A stretch of DNA of 64,000 nt from Tricholoma matsutake (GCA_026075535.2 AP026538.1:18298337-18362336); one strand, 5' to 3'. Positions 22,383 through 33,715 are shown, counted from the stretch's first letter. Program-made: numbers and translations. The notes: generated from the letters alone by a model not told the origin.

Positions 22383-22385
22383 CTG

Positions 22386-23646
22386 GCCCTGTGTATGGCC
22401 AGATCATCGGCCTTGGCATGCTCCCGGTATTAAGGTAAAATGGTGAGAAACCAGTACTCTCGGATCTCACAGAGTTTATTGCAAATTCTATGGCAGGCAA
22501 CTTACTAACCCAGTCTTTCTGATCAGGGCTAATACACTGACGAAGCATCTGGGTTATGGTTTGGTTGGCTCATTCCATTGAGCCATCTGTTTGCGGATGG
22601 TACGTGCTAGACATTTTTAGCTTCGTACCAACCAATTTATGTAAGTGTTGCCAAAATACACTTGTAAAAAGCACGTCTCGGTCACTAATGATATTTTTAG
22701 GTAACCTGTGTAATTTATAGACGTGTTCAAACATTAGCTCGGCAATCTGTTGGGCAGTGTAATCTGTCCTGCCGGGTATCAGGTGGACCATGGCAGTAAG
22801 CAAATCTATTACGACCAAAATTGAATCAAAGATCCCATCTCTATTCTTAGATTCAGGTAACGGCCCAATAAAATCAGCTCCAATCGACTCCCAAGGGTAT
22901 CTGGGAATTGGGAGTGGATTCAATAGACCGTAAGGCTTTTGGTTAGAAGGTTTGCTCCGCTTGCATGTCTGACAAGTTTCACAATAAATATGAGTGTCAT
23001 TGACCATGTCTTTCCACCAGACGTGGTCCCTGAGGTAGTCAAGGGTTTTGGTTGTGCCCAAATGAGCTAGTAAGGAGTGTGCTTCTGATATCACAACTTC
23101 TCAGACATTACGCCCATTAACTGTGACTTGTGGAATGCACACAAGCTTGCGTCCTTGAATTTTCAAGTACACTAGCCCGCCTTTGGTCACTTCGAAGTTC
23201 TTGAATTCCTTTGGGTGTTCTATGATATTCTTAAAGAACGGGTCCTCAAGGTATTTATTTTTAATTGCATTCAACAGATCTATACTGTCACACCCTCCAG
23301 ACACAACATCAATCAACAAAGTGTCAGGAATTGGTAGCTCGGGGGTATCTGTTTGCTGGGGCCCAGGATCACGTTTGTGATTGGCAATATTTTCCGAATT
23401 GGACACGTGGGCATCTAGCACGGGTTTAGGGTGAGTCTTTGTACTCATTGTTTGTTGAGTCTTTGTACTCATTGTTTGTTGATCATCAACCCCACCCTCC
23501 TTTCGAACTCCTGGGCCAAGGAGAACGAAATGGTCCTTCACACATTGTGCAAACTCAGCCCCAGTTCCTGGCCAACCTGTTTCTGCAGGAGGAGGGATTT
23601 TTCGAGGCTGACAGCGCCTCTCAGCTACCGCTTCAGCACCCATCAA
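22386..23646 (-). pseudogene. Gypsy-2 integrase
   Basis: The zinc domain is visible as HSLLAHLGTTKTLDYL and CETCQTCKRSKP (23090-22950). The core shows IGADFIGPLPES (first Asp), NIISDRDVLFTS (second Asp) and HPQTDGSME (catalytic Glu), interrupted by stops at 23101 and 22567. The part before it (23646-23110) is the linker from RNase H. All pieces keep one frame. Confidence 0.85.
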
Positions 23647-23676
23647 AACAGGAACAGAAATGTCATGTATAGAAAG

Positions 23677-24799
23677 CTAGACATGACTGTCATCATGTCT
23701 AGTGAATTCAGCCTCTGAGCGCACTGTTCCAGGTGCATCATCTGAATAGATTTGGCTTAATGAATCCACTAACACATTTTCTGCTCCTGGGACATAGATT
23801 ACTTTGAAATCAAACTCACTAATCTTGTCCATCCAACGGGCTTGCCTGCCCGTTAAATTCTTCTGGTTCATAAGGTGAATAAGCCCCTTATGATCCATTA
23901 TCCACTTGAAATGAGTACCCTGCAGGATGTCCCGATGCCTCAACATCATCTCGACCCCAGCAAACATTTCAATTTCATGCACAGCATAATTCTGCTGTGC
24001 TGAATTTAGCTTAGCGGAATAGAAGGCCATGACTTTTGCGTTCTTCCAATCCCTTCCCTGGCTCACCAATCCTGATATCCCCATGGCGCAGCCATCCATT
24101 ACCATGAAGATTGGATCTGTGTCCAGCCCATATTTTAATGGAACGCGGTAGTGATCACGGCTTTCAGCCACGATTCGCTTTACCTCTTCAAAAGCCCTCT
24201 GGTGAGTGAATTCCCAATGAAATGGAACTGTGTCCCCCATTAACGTTGTCAATACTCCCATAGGAACTCGGATGCTCACAAGATTATCAGCTAGATACCA
24301 GACCAATCCAAGAAATCCTCGTAGTAAGTCCCAGTTTGTTGGCACTTTCCATACTAACACATTATTAATTCTAGTGGGGTCCATATGGATGCCATCGCCA
24401 TCAATTATATGACCAAGAATCTTCAACTCATCGCAAAGAATTTTAAGCTTTTGCTTACTTAGGTAAAGTTTTTCCTTTGCTAGAATATCAATTACAATTT
24501 TTACATGTTCGACGTGATCTTCTAGCATGTCAGAGTAGATGACAATGTCATCAAGGTACACATCCATCCAGACGCCAAGATATGCTGTGAATATGTGATT
24601 CATAAGCACCTGACAAGTAGCAGGTGCATTACAGTCACCCTGCTGCACAATAAGACTAACTAAAGTCCCATCTGGTGTTGTTACAGCTGTTCTGGGGATG
24701 TGTTCGGGGACTATGTGGATCTGTTCGAACGCATCTTTGACATCCGCTAATGACCAATATCTCTTACTTGCAACACAACATAGGATGCTGTCTATTGCC
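23677..24799 (-). pseudogene. Gypsy-2 reverse transcriptase (C-terminal part) and RNase H
   Basis: From the junction with element B the frame reads DSILCCVASKRYWSLADVKD, APATCQVLMNHIF and an intact VYLDDIVIYSD at 24550. RNase H follows (VMDGCAMGISGLVSQG, YAVHEIEMFAGVE, WIMDHKGLIHLM), ending VLVDSLSQIYSDD. The N-terminal part of the same frame is at 27092-27327; removing element B and one duplication copy (2292 bp) keeps the frame. This stretch has no stop codon. Confidence 0.88.
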
Positions 24800-24847
24800 C
24801 TGAACTTTACACTCCCCCACAGAGTCCTGGAGGAATCCTCCAGGAAT

Positions 24848-24966
24848 CCAGTGGGACTCACCAGGACTCCAGTGGGACTCACCAGGACTCCAGTGGGACT
24901 CACCAGGAATCCAGTGGGACTCACCAGGACTCCAGTGGGACTCACCAGGAATCTAGTGGGACTCAG
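24848..24966. repeat. Left subterminal array of element B
   Basis: About six copies of a 21-bp unit built on CCAGTGGGACTCACCAGG. A related array (GTAGAGTCCTGGTAGAGTCC) near the right end, 26735-26880, is inverted relative to it. Confidence 0.85.
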
Positions 24967-25071
24967 TACCCTAAAGTCATACCGTAATGGAAAGTCAATT
25001 TGAGATATCTTATGAGTTTCAAGTGCTTCGGACTTCATGAATTTCACAAAGTACCTACAAAATAAACTTGG

Positions 25072-25158
25072 TCAGAGCAGGGATTGAACTCTAGAACTCA
25101 TGATCAGGAATCACATGACAAACCAAACAAGTGCTTAACCAGTTGAGCCACAGGAGAA
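25072..25158 (-). ncRNA. tRNA-like Pol III module, left side of element B
   Basis: On the minus strand an A-box match, TGGCTCAACTGG (25150-25139), and a B-box match, GAGTTCAATCC (25091-25081), are about 59 bp apart, and the D-arm GCTC..AAGC is nearly paired. The T-arm does not pair, so it is unlikely to be a working tRNA gene. It points out of the element and is closely similar to 52453-52545 in element C. Confidence 0.55.
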
Positions 25159-25260
25159 TTATTAGCTGCCAATATAAAAATGTATTTATACCCTCAAACT
25201 CACACTTAGGTATTTCTCTCTCAAAGCTCACAATTAAGATCAAATAAAATTTATTAGCTA

Positions 25261-25518
25261 CATCCCTCACATTGGATGCGAGGGATACACCATTAATTAC
25301 ATAAAAAAAAATCTCCCCCACACAAGGTGCGAGGGGGAGTCCTACAAATATATACATATAAAACTAATCTCCCCTCGCATTTGACGTGAGGGGAGCACTA
25401 CAATTATAAAGAAAAAGAAAGAAAAACCCCTCACCCACATAAAATGTGGGCGAGGGGGAAGGTATTACCATAAATAAAAAATGAAAAAAACTGCCCCACA
25501 AAAAATGTGGGGGCAGCC
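25261..25518. repeat. Array of five GC-rich hairpins in element B
   Basis: Five stem-loops follow in row, each with a 10-14 bp stem: at 25261-25287, 25310-25340, 25367-25398, 25423-25460 and 25491-25518. Stems are variants of CCCCTCGCA/TGCGAGGGG with loops of 3-4 bases, separated by A-rich spacers. Confidence 0.75.
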
Positions 25519-26612
25519 TGGTGAGTAGTGCCTGTTGTCCTGTCCCCGTCATCCTGGGTGCCAGGCCTTCATTGTTGCTGTCCTTGTTGTTGCCATCCTG
25601 GGTGTCGTTTCCATGCTGCTCCTGGTCGCCATGCCCTTCCTGGTCGTCATTGCCATCCTGGCCGTCTCCTGCTGTGTAGTGGTGGCCATCATTGCCATTC
25701 CACCCGCAATCCACCCCATGAGCAGTGGCTCATGGGGCTGGAGGCGGGTGGTGTGTCGTTGTCATTGTCCATTGTCCATTGTGGTTGGCAGCCATGCTTT
25801 GCGTTCTCGGGGTTCTGGTGCTGGTAGGCAGTGGCATCATCATTGTCGTTGACTGCACACACTCACAATCCACCCTACAAGCAGAGGCTCGCAGGCATGG
25901 GGTGGGTGTGTTGGGTTGTCTCGTGTCCAGCCATCGTTACCAGTAGAGTAGAACCTATAAAACAAATGAAATGAGTTAGTTAGTTTATAAAAACAAAAAG
26001 CAAACAAAAAAAAATTACTTAGGGCCCATCCAGTCTCGTCATAGTCAGTAGCTAGTACTTAAAAAGTTTTGTCAGTGACCAAAAAAATAAGAGAAAAAAA
26101 ACTTACTTACAGCCCTCCCTCTCTGTATCGTCATTCTCCATTTCTTCATTTGTCATTTGTCATTTGTGCTTGTTGTCTGTCGCTCACTTGTCATTTGTCA
26201 TTTGTTGCTTGTCGTCTGTCATCTGTCGCTTGCTTGTCATTCATAGTTTGTCATTTGGTGTTGTCTTGTTGTCATGATATAGTTAGAACCTAAAGAAGGA
26301 AAGAAAATAGTAGTTAATTCAATAAAAAAAAAGTAAAAAACATTACCTGGGCCCCAAATGACATCCATCGTTGTTTGGGCCCGAGGTGGTTCAAATATGG
26401 CCATTGGCAGCATTAGACGATGTGGTGGTGGCCATAGGAGCAGTGGTGACAGGTGTTGATGGAGGGGAGGCGGTGGAAGGGAGGTGGCATCATCGTTGAG
26501 AGTGGTGGTGATGTGGATGATGAGCTGGCAGTGTTGATGATGCGGCTGTGTGCTTTGTCATGCACAGCCGCCCCAATGCTACCTAGAGCAGTTAGTGGAT
26601 ATACATTGTAAA

Positions 26613-26690
26613 GCTATGTGGTGTAGTGGTTATATTGGCTGTGCTATGATGTTTTCATCTAATGTTGAGGGTTCAATTCTGGCTCATGAC
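26613..26690 (+). ncRNA. tRNA-like Pol III module, right side of element B
   Basis: A-box match TGGTGTAGTGG (26619-26629) and B-box match GGTTCAATTCT (26670-26680) are 51 bp apart, the normal spacing for a tRNA gene. It points out of the element to the right. Arms are decayed, so it is read as tRNA-derived. Confidence 0.5.
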
Positions 26691-27091
26691 ATTTATTTTA
26701 TTACTTAGTAGTAATAAAGACTCCTGGTTAAATCCCAGTGGAGTCCCAGTGGATTCCTGGTAGAGTCCTGGTAGAGTCCTGGTAGAGTCCTGGTGGATTC
26801 CTGGTGAGTCCCACTGGATTCCTGTTAGAGTCTTGGTAGAGTCCTGAGAGTCCTGGTGGATTCCTGGTACCAGAGTCCTGGGGAATTCCAGGAATTCCTC
26901 CTGGAAGAGTGTAATTTACCAGGAATCAACCAGGAATCCCCCTGGAATGGGAAGAGCCAGGAATATATACTTGAGTCACAAATGGCTGGAACATTGGTTC
27001 CCAATAATCCTGGAGGATTCCTGGTCTTCCTGGCAGGAATGCCAGGATTCCTCCAGGAATACATGGGGGAGGATGAAGACCTCCTATTGCC

Positions 27092-27800
27092 AGTAGAGGT
27101 GAGGCCATTTTTCTAGTGCTTAGATTTCTTGCACAAAAATCACCAACAGTCCATAAAAGTGGTGGGTTTGGGCCCGGTTTTACTATCATTAGCATTGGTG
27201 CAGCAGTTGTAGCTGTTGACTGCCTCCACCTGTCTGTCCGCAGGTATGCATCTCTTTTGGTTACACTGTGGTCGCAATGCTTCAGGACAACGTGACAGGC
27301 ACCATGGATAAACCCTTTTGGCATCAATCAATGGAATTGTATGGTTGATTGCATGAAGAGGCGGCAACGGGAGATTGTGATTAATATTCTCTACACAGAT
27401 GGGATCTGCATAGCTGTATAGTGCCTCCCGCACTTCAACAACTCTCTCATTGTAAGTATCCATGGCTTGTGAAGCTATTCTAGTCACTGATTCTCCTTTT
27501 AGGAGCTGTAACTCTTTGCTCCCAATTATGATGGTGGTTGGGTTAAGACTGATGGTCACCTGGTGCTGATACAACCATGGTGTACTGAGAATCAGGTCAT
27601 AGTTTGAAATGTTGATTATATCAAAGTAACATTCCTCATTTATTTCTTGATATTGGAACTGAACTTGCATTCCTGCATTTACTTTAGACCTTGAACCTTG
27701 CACAGCTAACTGCAATGGTAGGGGTTTAACCAAATTTATTCACTTTACATGTAACTGATCAGCTAATGTCGTAGACATAAAATCACCAAGTGATCCCAAG
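27092..27800 (-). pseudogene. Gypsy-2 protease and start of reverse transcriptase
   Basis: The protease region shows ALVDLGSLGDFMSTTLAD near 27800, where the usual catalytic DSG reads DLG, then LQLAVQGSRSKV and NYDLILSTPWLYQH. A frameshift near 27240 leads into the reverse transcriptase N-terminus (APMLMIVKPGPNPPLLW, CARNLSTRKMASPLLAI), which meets element B at 27084. The substituted active-site serine adds to the evidence that the copy is dead. Confidence 0.82.
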
Positions 27801-27919
27801 TCAACCAATGCATGAACGCTCTGTCCATTTATCTGTGTGACAACTATAACAGGCTTTGGGACTACATGTGCAGCATCTTGCATCACAGCTGCATTCTGTT
27901 CTATTGCAGGAAGTTGATC

Positions 27920-29300
27920 TCAGGGGATCTGTACCCAGTTTAGTTCAAGCTGACCACCTGGTATGTGGACTCGAGACTCTATCACAGGGACAATATTGTG
28001 ATATAACTCATTTATTGCAAAAGCTGTCTCTGGGTCCTCAAGAGGCTCATAAAGTATGAAGAAATAGTCATCCTCATTAGGTAGTGCATCATTTTTTGCC
28101 CATGTCTCCATTACATGTGGCTTCATCAAGTGATTATCATACCAATGGTAGATATCAAACTCCTGATTCTCAAGCAGACACCGTGGAAGCTGTGTTTCAA
28201 GATTACGCATATAATCAAGAACATGGTAGCACCTCTGATTTTCTGGATCAGGTACAACTTCAAATTGTTTGCTCAAAATAAAATGATGTTCATCTCCTGG
28301 GTAGGGTCCTCCAACCTGTAACAGGGCCACCGCAGCATCTGCTAGCGAGTCCCCATTCTCAAGCTGGTAAAACCTATCTGGGAGCTTAGGTCCTGAAGTC
28401 ATATCTTGTTGTCCACATTCTTCTGCATACCATTTTGCGAGTAAGAATTCTGGTGTTCATAAATGTTCCATTAGGATGAATGCTTCGGTTCCTTGAAAGG
28501 AATCTTGAATCATATAATGATCTACAGATACTCTTGTCACAGAGAAATGATGAGCCACATGGAATCATCTTCGATTCCTTCCCTGAAAACTCTTGTCTCC
28601 AGGATAAGGTTCAGCTCTCTTGAGAAGTTCCTCAGCTGAAACCACTAAAATGTCTCCAATAGGCATTGGAATACAGTCCCCCGCATGAGTGAGATATGTC
28701 AGTGGCTTTATCTCTCGTGCTTTCCAGCACTCAATTATCTGTTTTCTGTACCATGGCAGGATTTCAAACCGCAGTTTTTCAAGTAGTCACTTACTGATTT
28801 TGGTGAGCATATTCTCACTATAATCAACAATGTAATATGTCTCATCATGCTTTTGAAGCAAAAACAGCTGTGTGCTTCACAGCCATTGACTGCTTCAGGC
28901 AACTTGCAGGCACCGTATTGCAGATGGCAGGTTAAAACATAAAGGTATGCATCCCCCATTTGGAAATTATATTTCCGGGGATATGCTTTGTCACCCCAGT
29001 CTGAACAATCAGTGAGGCGATTAGTGTAATATAGAGGTATGTTGAATGTCGGATCAAGTAACTGACTTTTATTAACCTCAATCCAATAGTGGACAGGATC
29101 GTCTAAGCTATCAAGCATGAGATCATTGATCAGGTATGAGTCCTTCCGTTCAGGGATACAAACTAACATGAACCATTGCTCATCAGTGAATGGAGGGTCA
29201 CTATCACCTGGATATGGCTGACCTGTTTGCAGCAGCTGTTCTGCCACAAGGGCTGGTGCATCCTCCATGGTAACCAACCATTCTGTGAAGCCATCAAGCA
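27920..29300 (-). pseudogene. Gypsy-2 gag C-terminal domain with three PYPGD repeats
   Basis: After the zinc knuckle the protein contains three related blocks, each with a helix ending in LL, then PYPGD, then an aromatic-rich segment. The PYPGD copies lie near 29215 (QTGQPYPGDSD), 28600 (KRAEPYPGDK) and 28300 (VGGPYPGDEHH). Blocks are separated by stops and at least two frameshifts (near 28735 and 28500-28400). The function of this domain is unknown to me. Confidence 0.65.
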
Positions 29301-29309
29301 GCTGATTAT

Positions 29310-31782
29310 CCTCTAGATCAAATGCTCCACTTGGAGCATCTTGTTCATCAGGCAGACTTGTTTGGCAAGGGACAAACTCATGACTGATGCATGTGGAACA
29401 AGATTCCTCCATAAACATGGCTCCAACAGGTAGGTCGTGCAACTCTTCTGTTGATTCTGTGAACTCATGTAATTCCTCAATTTCTTTGATCTGATTAAGT
29501 TCAAGACCAATTCTGTATGTGGGTAAGCCTGAGGCTTTCCCCAATTTGTCAGACTTAACAAATGAACCCTGTGGACAGTTGCGAGCCAAGTGCCCCACTT
29601 CTTTGCACTTAAAACATTTTCTGGCAGCTAGTAGCTCACTTTTTTCTTTTTCACTTAACTGAGGTTGCAATGGCTTTGAATCTTGATAATTTGAACCTGA
29701 TGGCTTATTGCTTGTATGGTTCATATAATGAGGCCATGTGTTATTGGATCTGGATGGCACATTGTTTGTGTGAGCACTACCCCATTTATGCGGTAGGCTC
29801 GAAGAGCCATTCTGATTGCCAGAGTTATTGTTATTGCTTTGTTCCTTATTGAATGAATGGGACTTGTTCCTATCTCATCTACCATGTCCAGACGAGTGAC
29901 TAGGTATGTTATTATTTGATTGATTGTAATCATTGCCTGAATGTCCCTTTTTGGAAGTGCCTTCTCCTTTGGACACCTCGTAGCATTTGGCAGCTTCAAC
30001 AATGCTTTTCCAGGAAGAGACCTCTGGGTTGAGCTTTTCCCAATGCAAGGCTTGTCTGATATCCTGGTGAAGTCCTTTCCACAAGTTTAGAACTCGTTGT
30101 CGCTTGTCACTGATGCCTATCATCATGTGCAGCTCTTCAATTTCATAGACATAGTTGCTAACAGTTTTATTACCTTGGGTACAATTATCAAGCTTCTCTT
30201 GTAAGTCAGATCGGAAGCTCAATGGAAAGCAATAATCAAATATTCCACTAAAGAATTTGACTAGGGACATTTTCTGTTCCTTGTGGGCAGCCTTTTGCAC
30301 ATAATAGTTTCTAGCTTTGCCCTTTAGGAAGTATGAGAGGACTCGTATCTGCCGTTTGGCAGGAACACAACCATCTTCGATGTAGTCCATGCTTTCTTGT
30401 ATGAACTGATGAAACAGTTGTGGATCTGCCTGGCCACTGTACTCTCATGGTGGCCTAGGCTTTATTTTCAAGGAACTAGTCCTGAACTTCTGTTTCAAAC
30501 ATTTTTTAGACCGTGAATGGTTACAACTATGAGATCGTGAGCCCGACGTTGAATCAGAATCAGAGTCTGACTCAGTGTCCAAACTTGAGCTATCGGAACC
30601 CAATGAACTACTAGAGTCCAAGGAATCTCCATCACTTGAGCTTGGACTGTCAGACATCAATGATGAGGACACAGATGACGACGATGAGGAAGACCCATCG
30701 ACCTCAATGGAGTGGCCGCTTTTTTGGGCTGCATCTAGCACCTGACCAAGATAACTTTTGGCCTTTACCTGTTCTAATGGCCATAAAGCATCTTTGTCTC
30801 ATTTATTAGTCTTTCAACTGGTCTTCACTTTAGATTTCTTTCTTAATCCATCAAGGCGGTCAACTCCAAGATTAGCCAATGGCTCCCAATCTTGGGGGTT
30901 AGCTTTGGCAATTTTCTTGTGAGCTTTCTCCTTTTCTTTTCTAGACTTAGCCTTTTGAGAGCCAGTCTTTCTTTTCCAGGACTTTTTATTCTCATCACTG
31001 GATGACGCCAGTTCACTACTTGGCATAGGACCTGACTTGTTCCCTTGGGGTTTCTTGGATATCCTTTGGTGTTCTGAGATGGCAGAACCATCTTGGTCTG
31101 TGTCTACTTGATTTTTTCTCAAGTTGTAATGCTTGAGCATTTCTCTTTGTTTCTCAGGATCTAATTCTTTGGGATTAACATGAATGTTGCCCCAGTCCTG
31201 AGGATCAGGACCTTTTCCTTTTGCATTCGAGGTACCTTCACCACATGAGGAATTGCTTCCTTGATGGGCTCTAACTGCAGTGCAGCACTTCTGGACACGT
31301 TCATGCTGTTCTGAGGTCAAATTCTTCTCAGCAGCCTCAAGCACTGGGTCTCTAACATCCTTAACATGCTTGGGTGAGAATTTAACTTGTATATTGGTTC
31401 ATTTTAATGAATTGAGACTACAAGATCTTTGGGTGGTAACTTTCACCCAAGGATTTCTATTTTCCTCTTCGGGACTAGAGAGAACTGACGAAGGGGAGCT
31501 ACCACCTTTGTCATCAGAGGGCTCTTCACCAGCTCTGTTCTCGAAAGAAGCATCTTGCACTTCCTCCTGTGCAGAAAGGTTATCCGAAGACTTCCTAACA
31601 ACATCCAGAGATGTTGACGGGGATCTCTCCACAACCACATCCGAGTAGGACATGGTTGCTTGGGTGGAGGAAAATGGGGGCATCGAGGCATTCCCAGCAG
31701 ATGAGCCAGCATCGGTAATAGGAAGGATCAACTTACCTGTAGTCTGGTTTCTTCTAGTCACACTGCACAGTGAATATGACAT
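29310..31782 (-). pseudogene. Gypsy-2 gag
   Basis: A single frame runs from the start at 31782 (MSYSLCSVTRRNQTTG) with stops at about 31397, 30812 and 30443, and one at 29875. It has a Ser/Asp-rich N-terminal part, Lys/Glu-rich region, Ser-rich tract (30700-30530), the capsid-like segment EYSGQADPQLFHQFIQES through LNLWKGLHQDIRQALH (30440-30020) and a CCHC zinc knuckle (CFKCKEVGHLARNC, 29625-29580). Gag and pol share this frame in the parent element, as far as the fragments show. Confidence 0.82.
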
Positions 31783-31908
31783 TTTGTTTGATAGTTCTGA
31801 GTTTGTTGGTAAGAGTAAGGGTTGTTGATAGGCAGTGACTATAGAGTTATCAGAGTGTTATTGACAAAGAGTAAAGTTCTTCAGAGAGTTTCTACACTCC
31901 TCAAAATA

Positions 31909-32267
31909 TGTGGTGAAAGCGTGACAAGTGCTACAGTTTTGACACACATTCTGTTCGTGGCTTAGTGAGATGGTTAAGAGGTGGTAATGAAACTGGATTC
32001 TGAAGTACAAGTATCAAAACAACGTAGTTTAAATACCTGTAGAAAGTAGGATATAAAAGGAAGGTTCTGTCGGGTACTATTAGGCAGTGCCCAAGGTAGT
32101 TATGGAGAAGATAAAGGCTGTATTGTAGCCAAAGGAATAGTGGTAAGAAGGGGTTATAATCAGATGGGAGGTAAGTAAGAAAAGAGTCCTGTGCAAATCC
32201 TGTGTAGTACAATGATGAGAGACCAGTGGGTATCGATCCAGATATCCGCTATGTCACGATCATTACA
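31909..32267 (-). repeat. 5' LTR of Gypsy-2
   Basis: It begins TGTAATGATCG at 32267 and ends CCACA at 31909 in element orientation. It is about 27 bp longer than the other copy because of an extra block before TATCCGCTATGTC. Confidence 0.92.
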
Positions 32268-32272
32268 CTCAG

Positions 32273-32620
32273 CCACAAACATCACCAGAAGCATCTCACT
32301 CACAGGCATATGGAAATGTGGTGGCAGTCGCAAAACTGGGTGAATCGCAAGAGACCAGCGCCATAATTACAGCGAGAATCATGGTTGACAGATGAGGCAA
32401 TTAGATGATGAAAACAAATGATAGTAGATTGGGGAAAGTCATTCAATAAAAGAGAATCAGAATAGATACGAAAGGGAGAGGTAATATGTTCATAAGCAAA
32501 AACACGGGGATGAAGCGGAGAAGAAGAAATTGCTGACTGAGCAGCTTTTCTAGGAGACTTTTTGCGAACTGGATGTGGCAAGGAAGAAGACTCTCCCAAA
32601 TCTCCTTTTCCAGAACACAC
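32273..32620 (-). pseudogene. Tyrosine recombinase (Crypton-like), N-terminal half
   Basis: The minus strand reads a basic Ser/Pro-rich N-terminus (RKKSPRKAAQSAISSS), then LNHD/VNHDSRCNYGAGLLRFTQFCD, the SAM-like core-binding start of mushroom tyrosine recombinases. A frameshift near 32320 moves to HMPVSEMLLVMFVAE, which meets Gypsy-2 at 32268. The frame beyond the element (20412 downwards) continues the same domain. Confidence 0.68.
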
Positions 32621-33110
32621 ATCAGGAGATCAGGGTTTATTGTCTACTATTTGTCATGGCTATCTAGAATAGTTGGATTATGTACCCTTTGACCTACCTC
32701 TACAATGGCACCATCACACTTGAGTAACTTTGAAGCACACTGTTGTAATCAAGTCACAATTAAGGACTCATTGCATTCAGGTTGCCTGAACAGAACTTTG
32801 AGATTTCAACTGGCAGTACTTTGTAAACTTGTGATGTGGCAACAGACCTGCAATGCATTTTCTGTAATTTCTTTACTAGTTGCTACTGGCATTGCAATGT
32901 GCCAGACACATAGGTCATGTTATGAGCAAGGGGTGGACATGTTTTTGTTCATGCTATAGCTACATCCAATGAGGTAGAATATTTAAATCTGCTGTGTAAT
33001 GTTATGTAGACCTCACATATTAACGGTTGTAGCATATTCCTTCACAATTGGCATACAGCAGTGGCTCTTGCCCTATGTTGTCTTCATCCCTGTTTGCACT
33101 TGATATTACA
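32621..33110. other. Unassigned stretch between the recombinase pseudogene and Gypsy-4
   Basis: I see no gene, repeat or end motif here. A short plus-strand frame (32705-32959) has no recognisable features. Confidence 0.5.
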
Positions 33111-33115
33111 ACATC

Positions 33116-33653
33116 TGTAAGGGCAACCTTACGATCAGAGTTCTAAGAACTCGATACTTGCAAGGGAAAACCAAAGTTTAGATTCAATAACTATTGAACA
33201 AGGAAAAGACCCATGCCTTGCAAGGGAAACCCAAAGAGAAAACTCTAAGGAGTCTGGTGCAAGGCCAAAGTATATATATGGAAGGCATGCAACGTTCTAA
33301 AATACTTGGAGCCCCTTCCATCCTAGCACTAATTCAGATCCAGGGTTGTATTCCCATTTGGGGAGATGGCCATCAATCAGTGATAGTGTCTGCATCAGGC
33401 CATGCTTGGTAAGTGGTGTCCACATCAGGCCATGATTGGTAATGGGCATGCAAAGACATCCTTGATCATTTCTGCAGGGGTATTGACTACGAGAATGGTG
33501 AGAGTACAATAGGGGCTGATGGATCGACATATCGGAATGTTTGTAGATGGTTGGTGCAAAAGGTGCCTCATTGCGTGAATGTTTGTGGGTGTGTGGAAAT
33601 GTTCACAAATGTGTGCCAACCATTGTAAGGGCTTGTAAGATGTTTCCCTTACA
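33116..33653 (-). repeat. 3' LTR of Gypsy-4
   Basis: It aligns with 38904-39477. The other copy has extra blocks around 39233-39290 and 39380, so the two LTRs differ by indels as well as substitutions. Confidence 0.92.
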
Positions 33654-33656
33654 TCA

Positions 33657-33668
33657 CCCCCCCCTTAA
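33657..33668 (-). promoter_or_regulatory. Polypurine tract of Gypsy-4
   Basis: The minus strand reads AAGGGGGGGG just before the 3' LTR, the expected plus-strand primer site. Confidence 0.7.
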
Positions 33669-33715
33669 GGCGCAGCATCCAAATGTGTAAAGTTCCATTG
33701 GTGCAGATATCATGG

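Larger units (their letters stand above)
24800..27083. mobile_element. hAT-like non-autonomous element B with outward tRNA-like modules
   Basis: The 8-bp duplication CTATTGCC (24792-24799, 27084-27091) is exact, and its removal restores ..PLLAIDSILCC.. in the Gypsy-2 reverse transcriptase. The ends read CTGAACTTTACACTCCCCC and, inwards from the right, GAGGTCTTCATCCTCCCCC, followed on both sides by TCCTGGAGGAATCC. Inside are: subterminal arrays (24848-24966, 26735-26880), outward tRNA-like modules (25072-25158 minus, 26613-26690 plus), five GC-rich hairpins (25261-25518), two GAGC..GCTC modules (25702-25745, 25861-25900) and a TTTGTCA-rich array (26130-26270). No transposase is visible. A second end-like motif (GAGTGTAATTTACC, 26913) lies inside, so the right side may be composite. 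Confidence 0.88.
20413..32267 (-). mobile_element. Gypsy-2, full-length Ty3/gypsy element
   Basis: LTRs at 20413-20744 and 31909-32267 start TGTAACG and end CCACA in element orientation, and the 5-bp duplication CTCAG (20408-20412, 32268-32272) flanks the whole. Minus-strand order: LTR, gag with zinc knuckle, a domain with three PYPGD repeats, protease, reverse transcriptase, RNase H, integrase, long C-terminal extension, LTR. Element B splits the reverse transcriptase. Most breaks are single stops; frameshifts lie near 28500, 27800, 27240, 22300 and 21295. Confidence 0.93.

Noticed and set aside
24820..25047. Extra protein domain with FLVSPTGVLVSPTG repeats at the start of the Gypsy-2 frame
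   Set aside because: It is the subterminal array of element B read through in frame, not part of pol.
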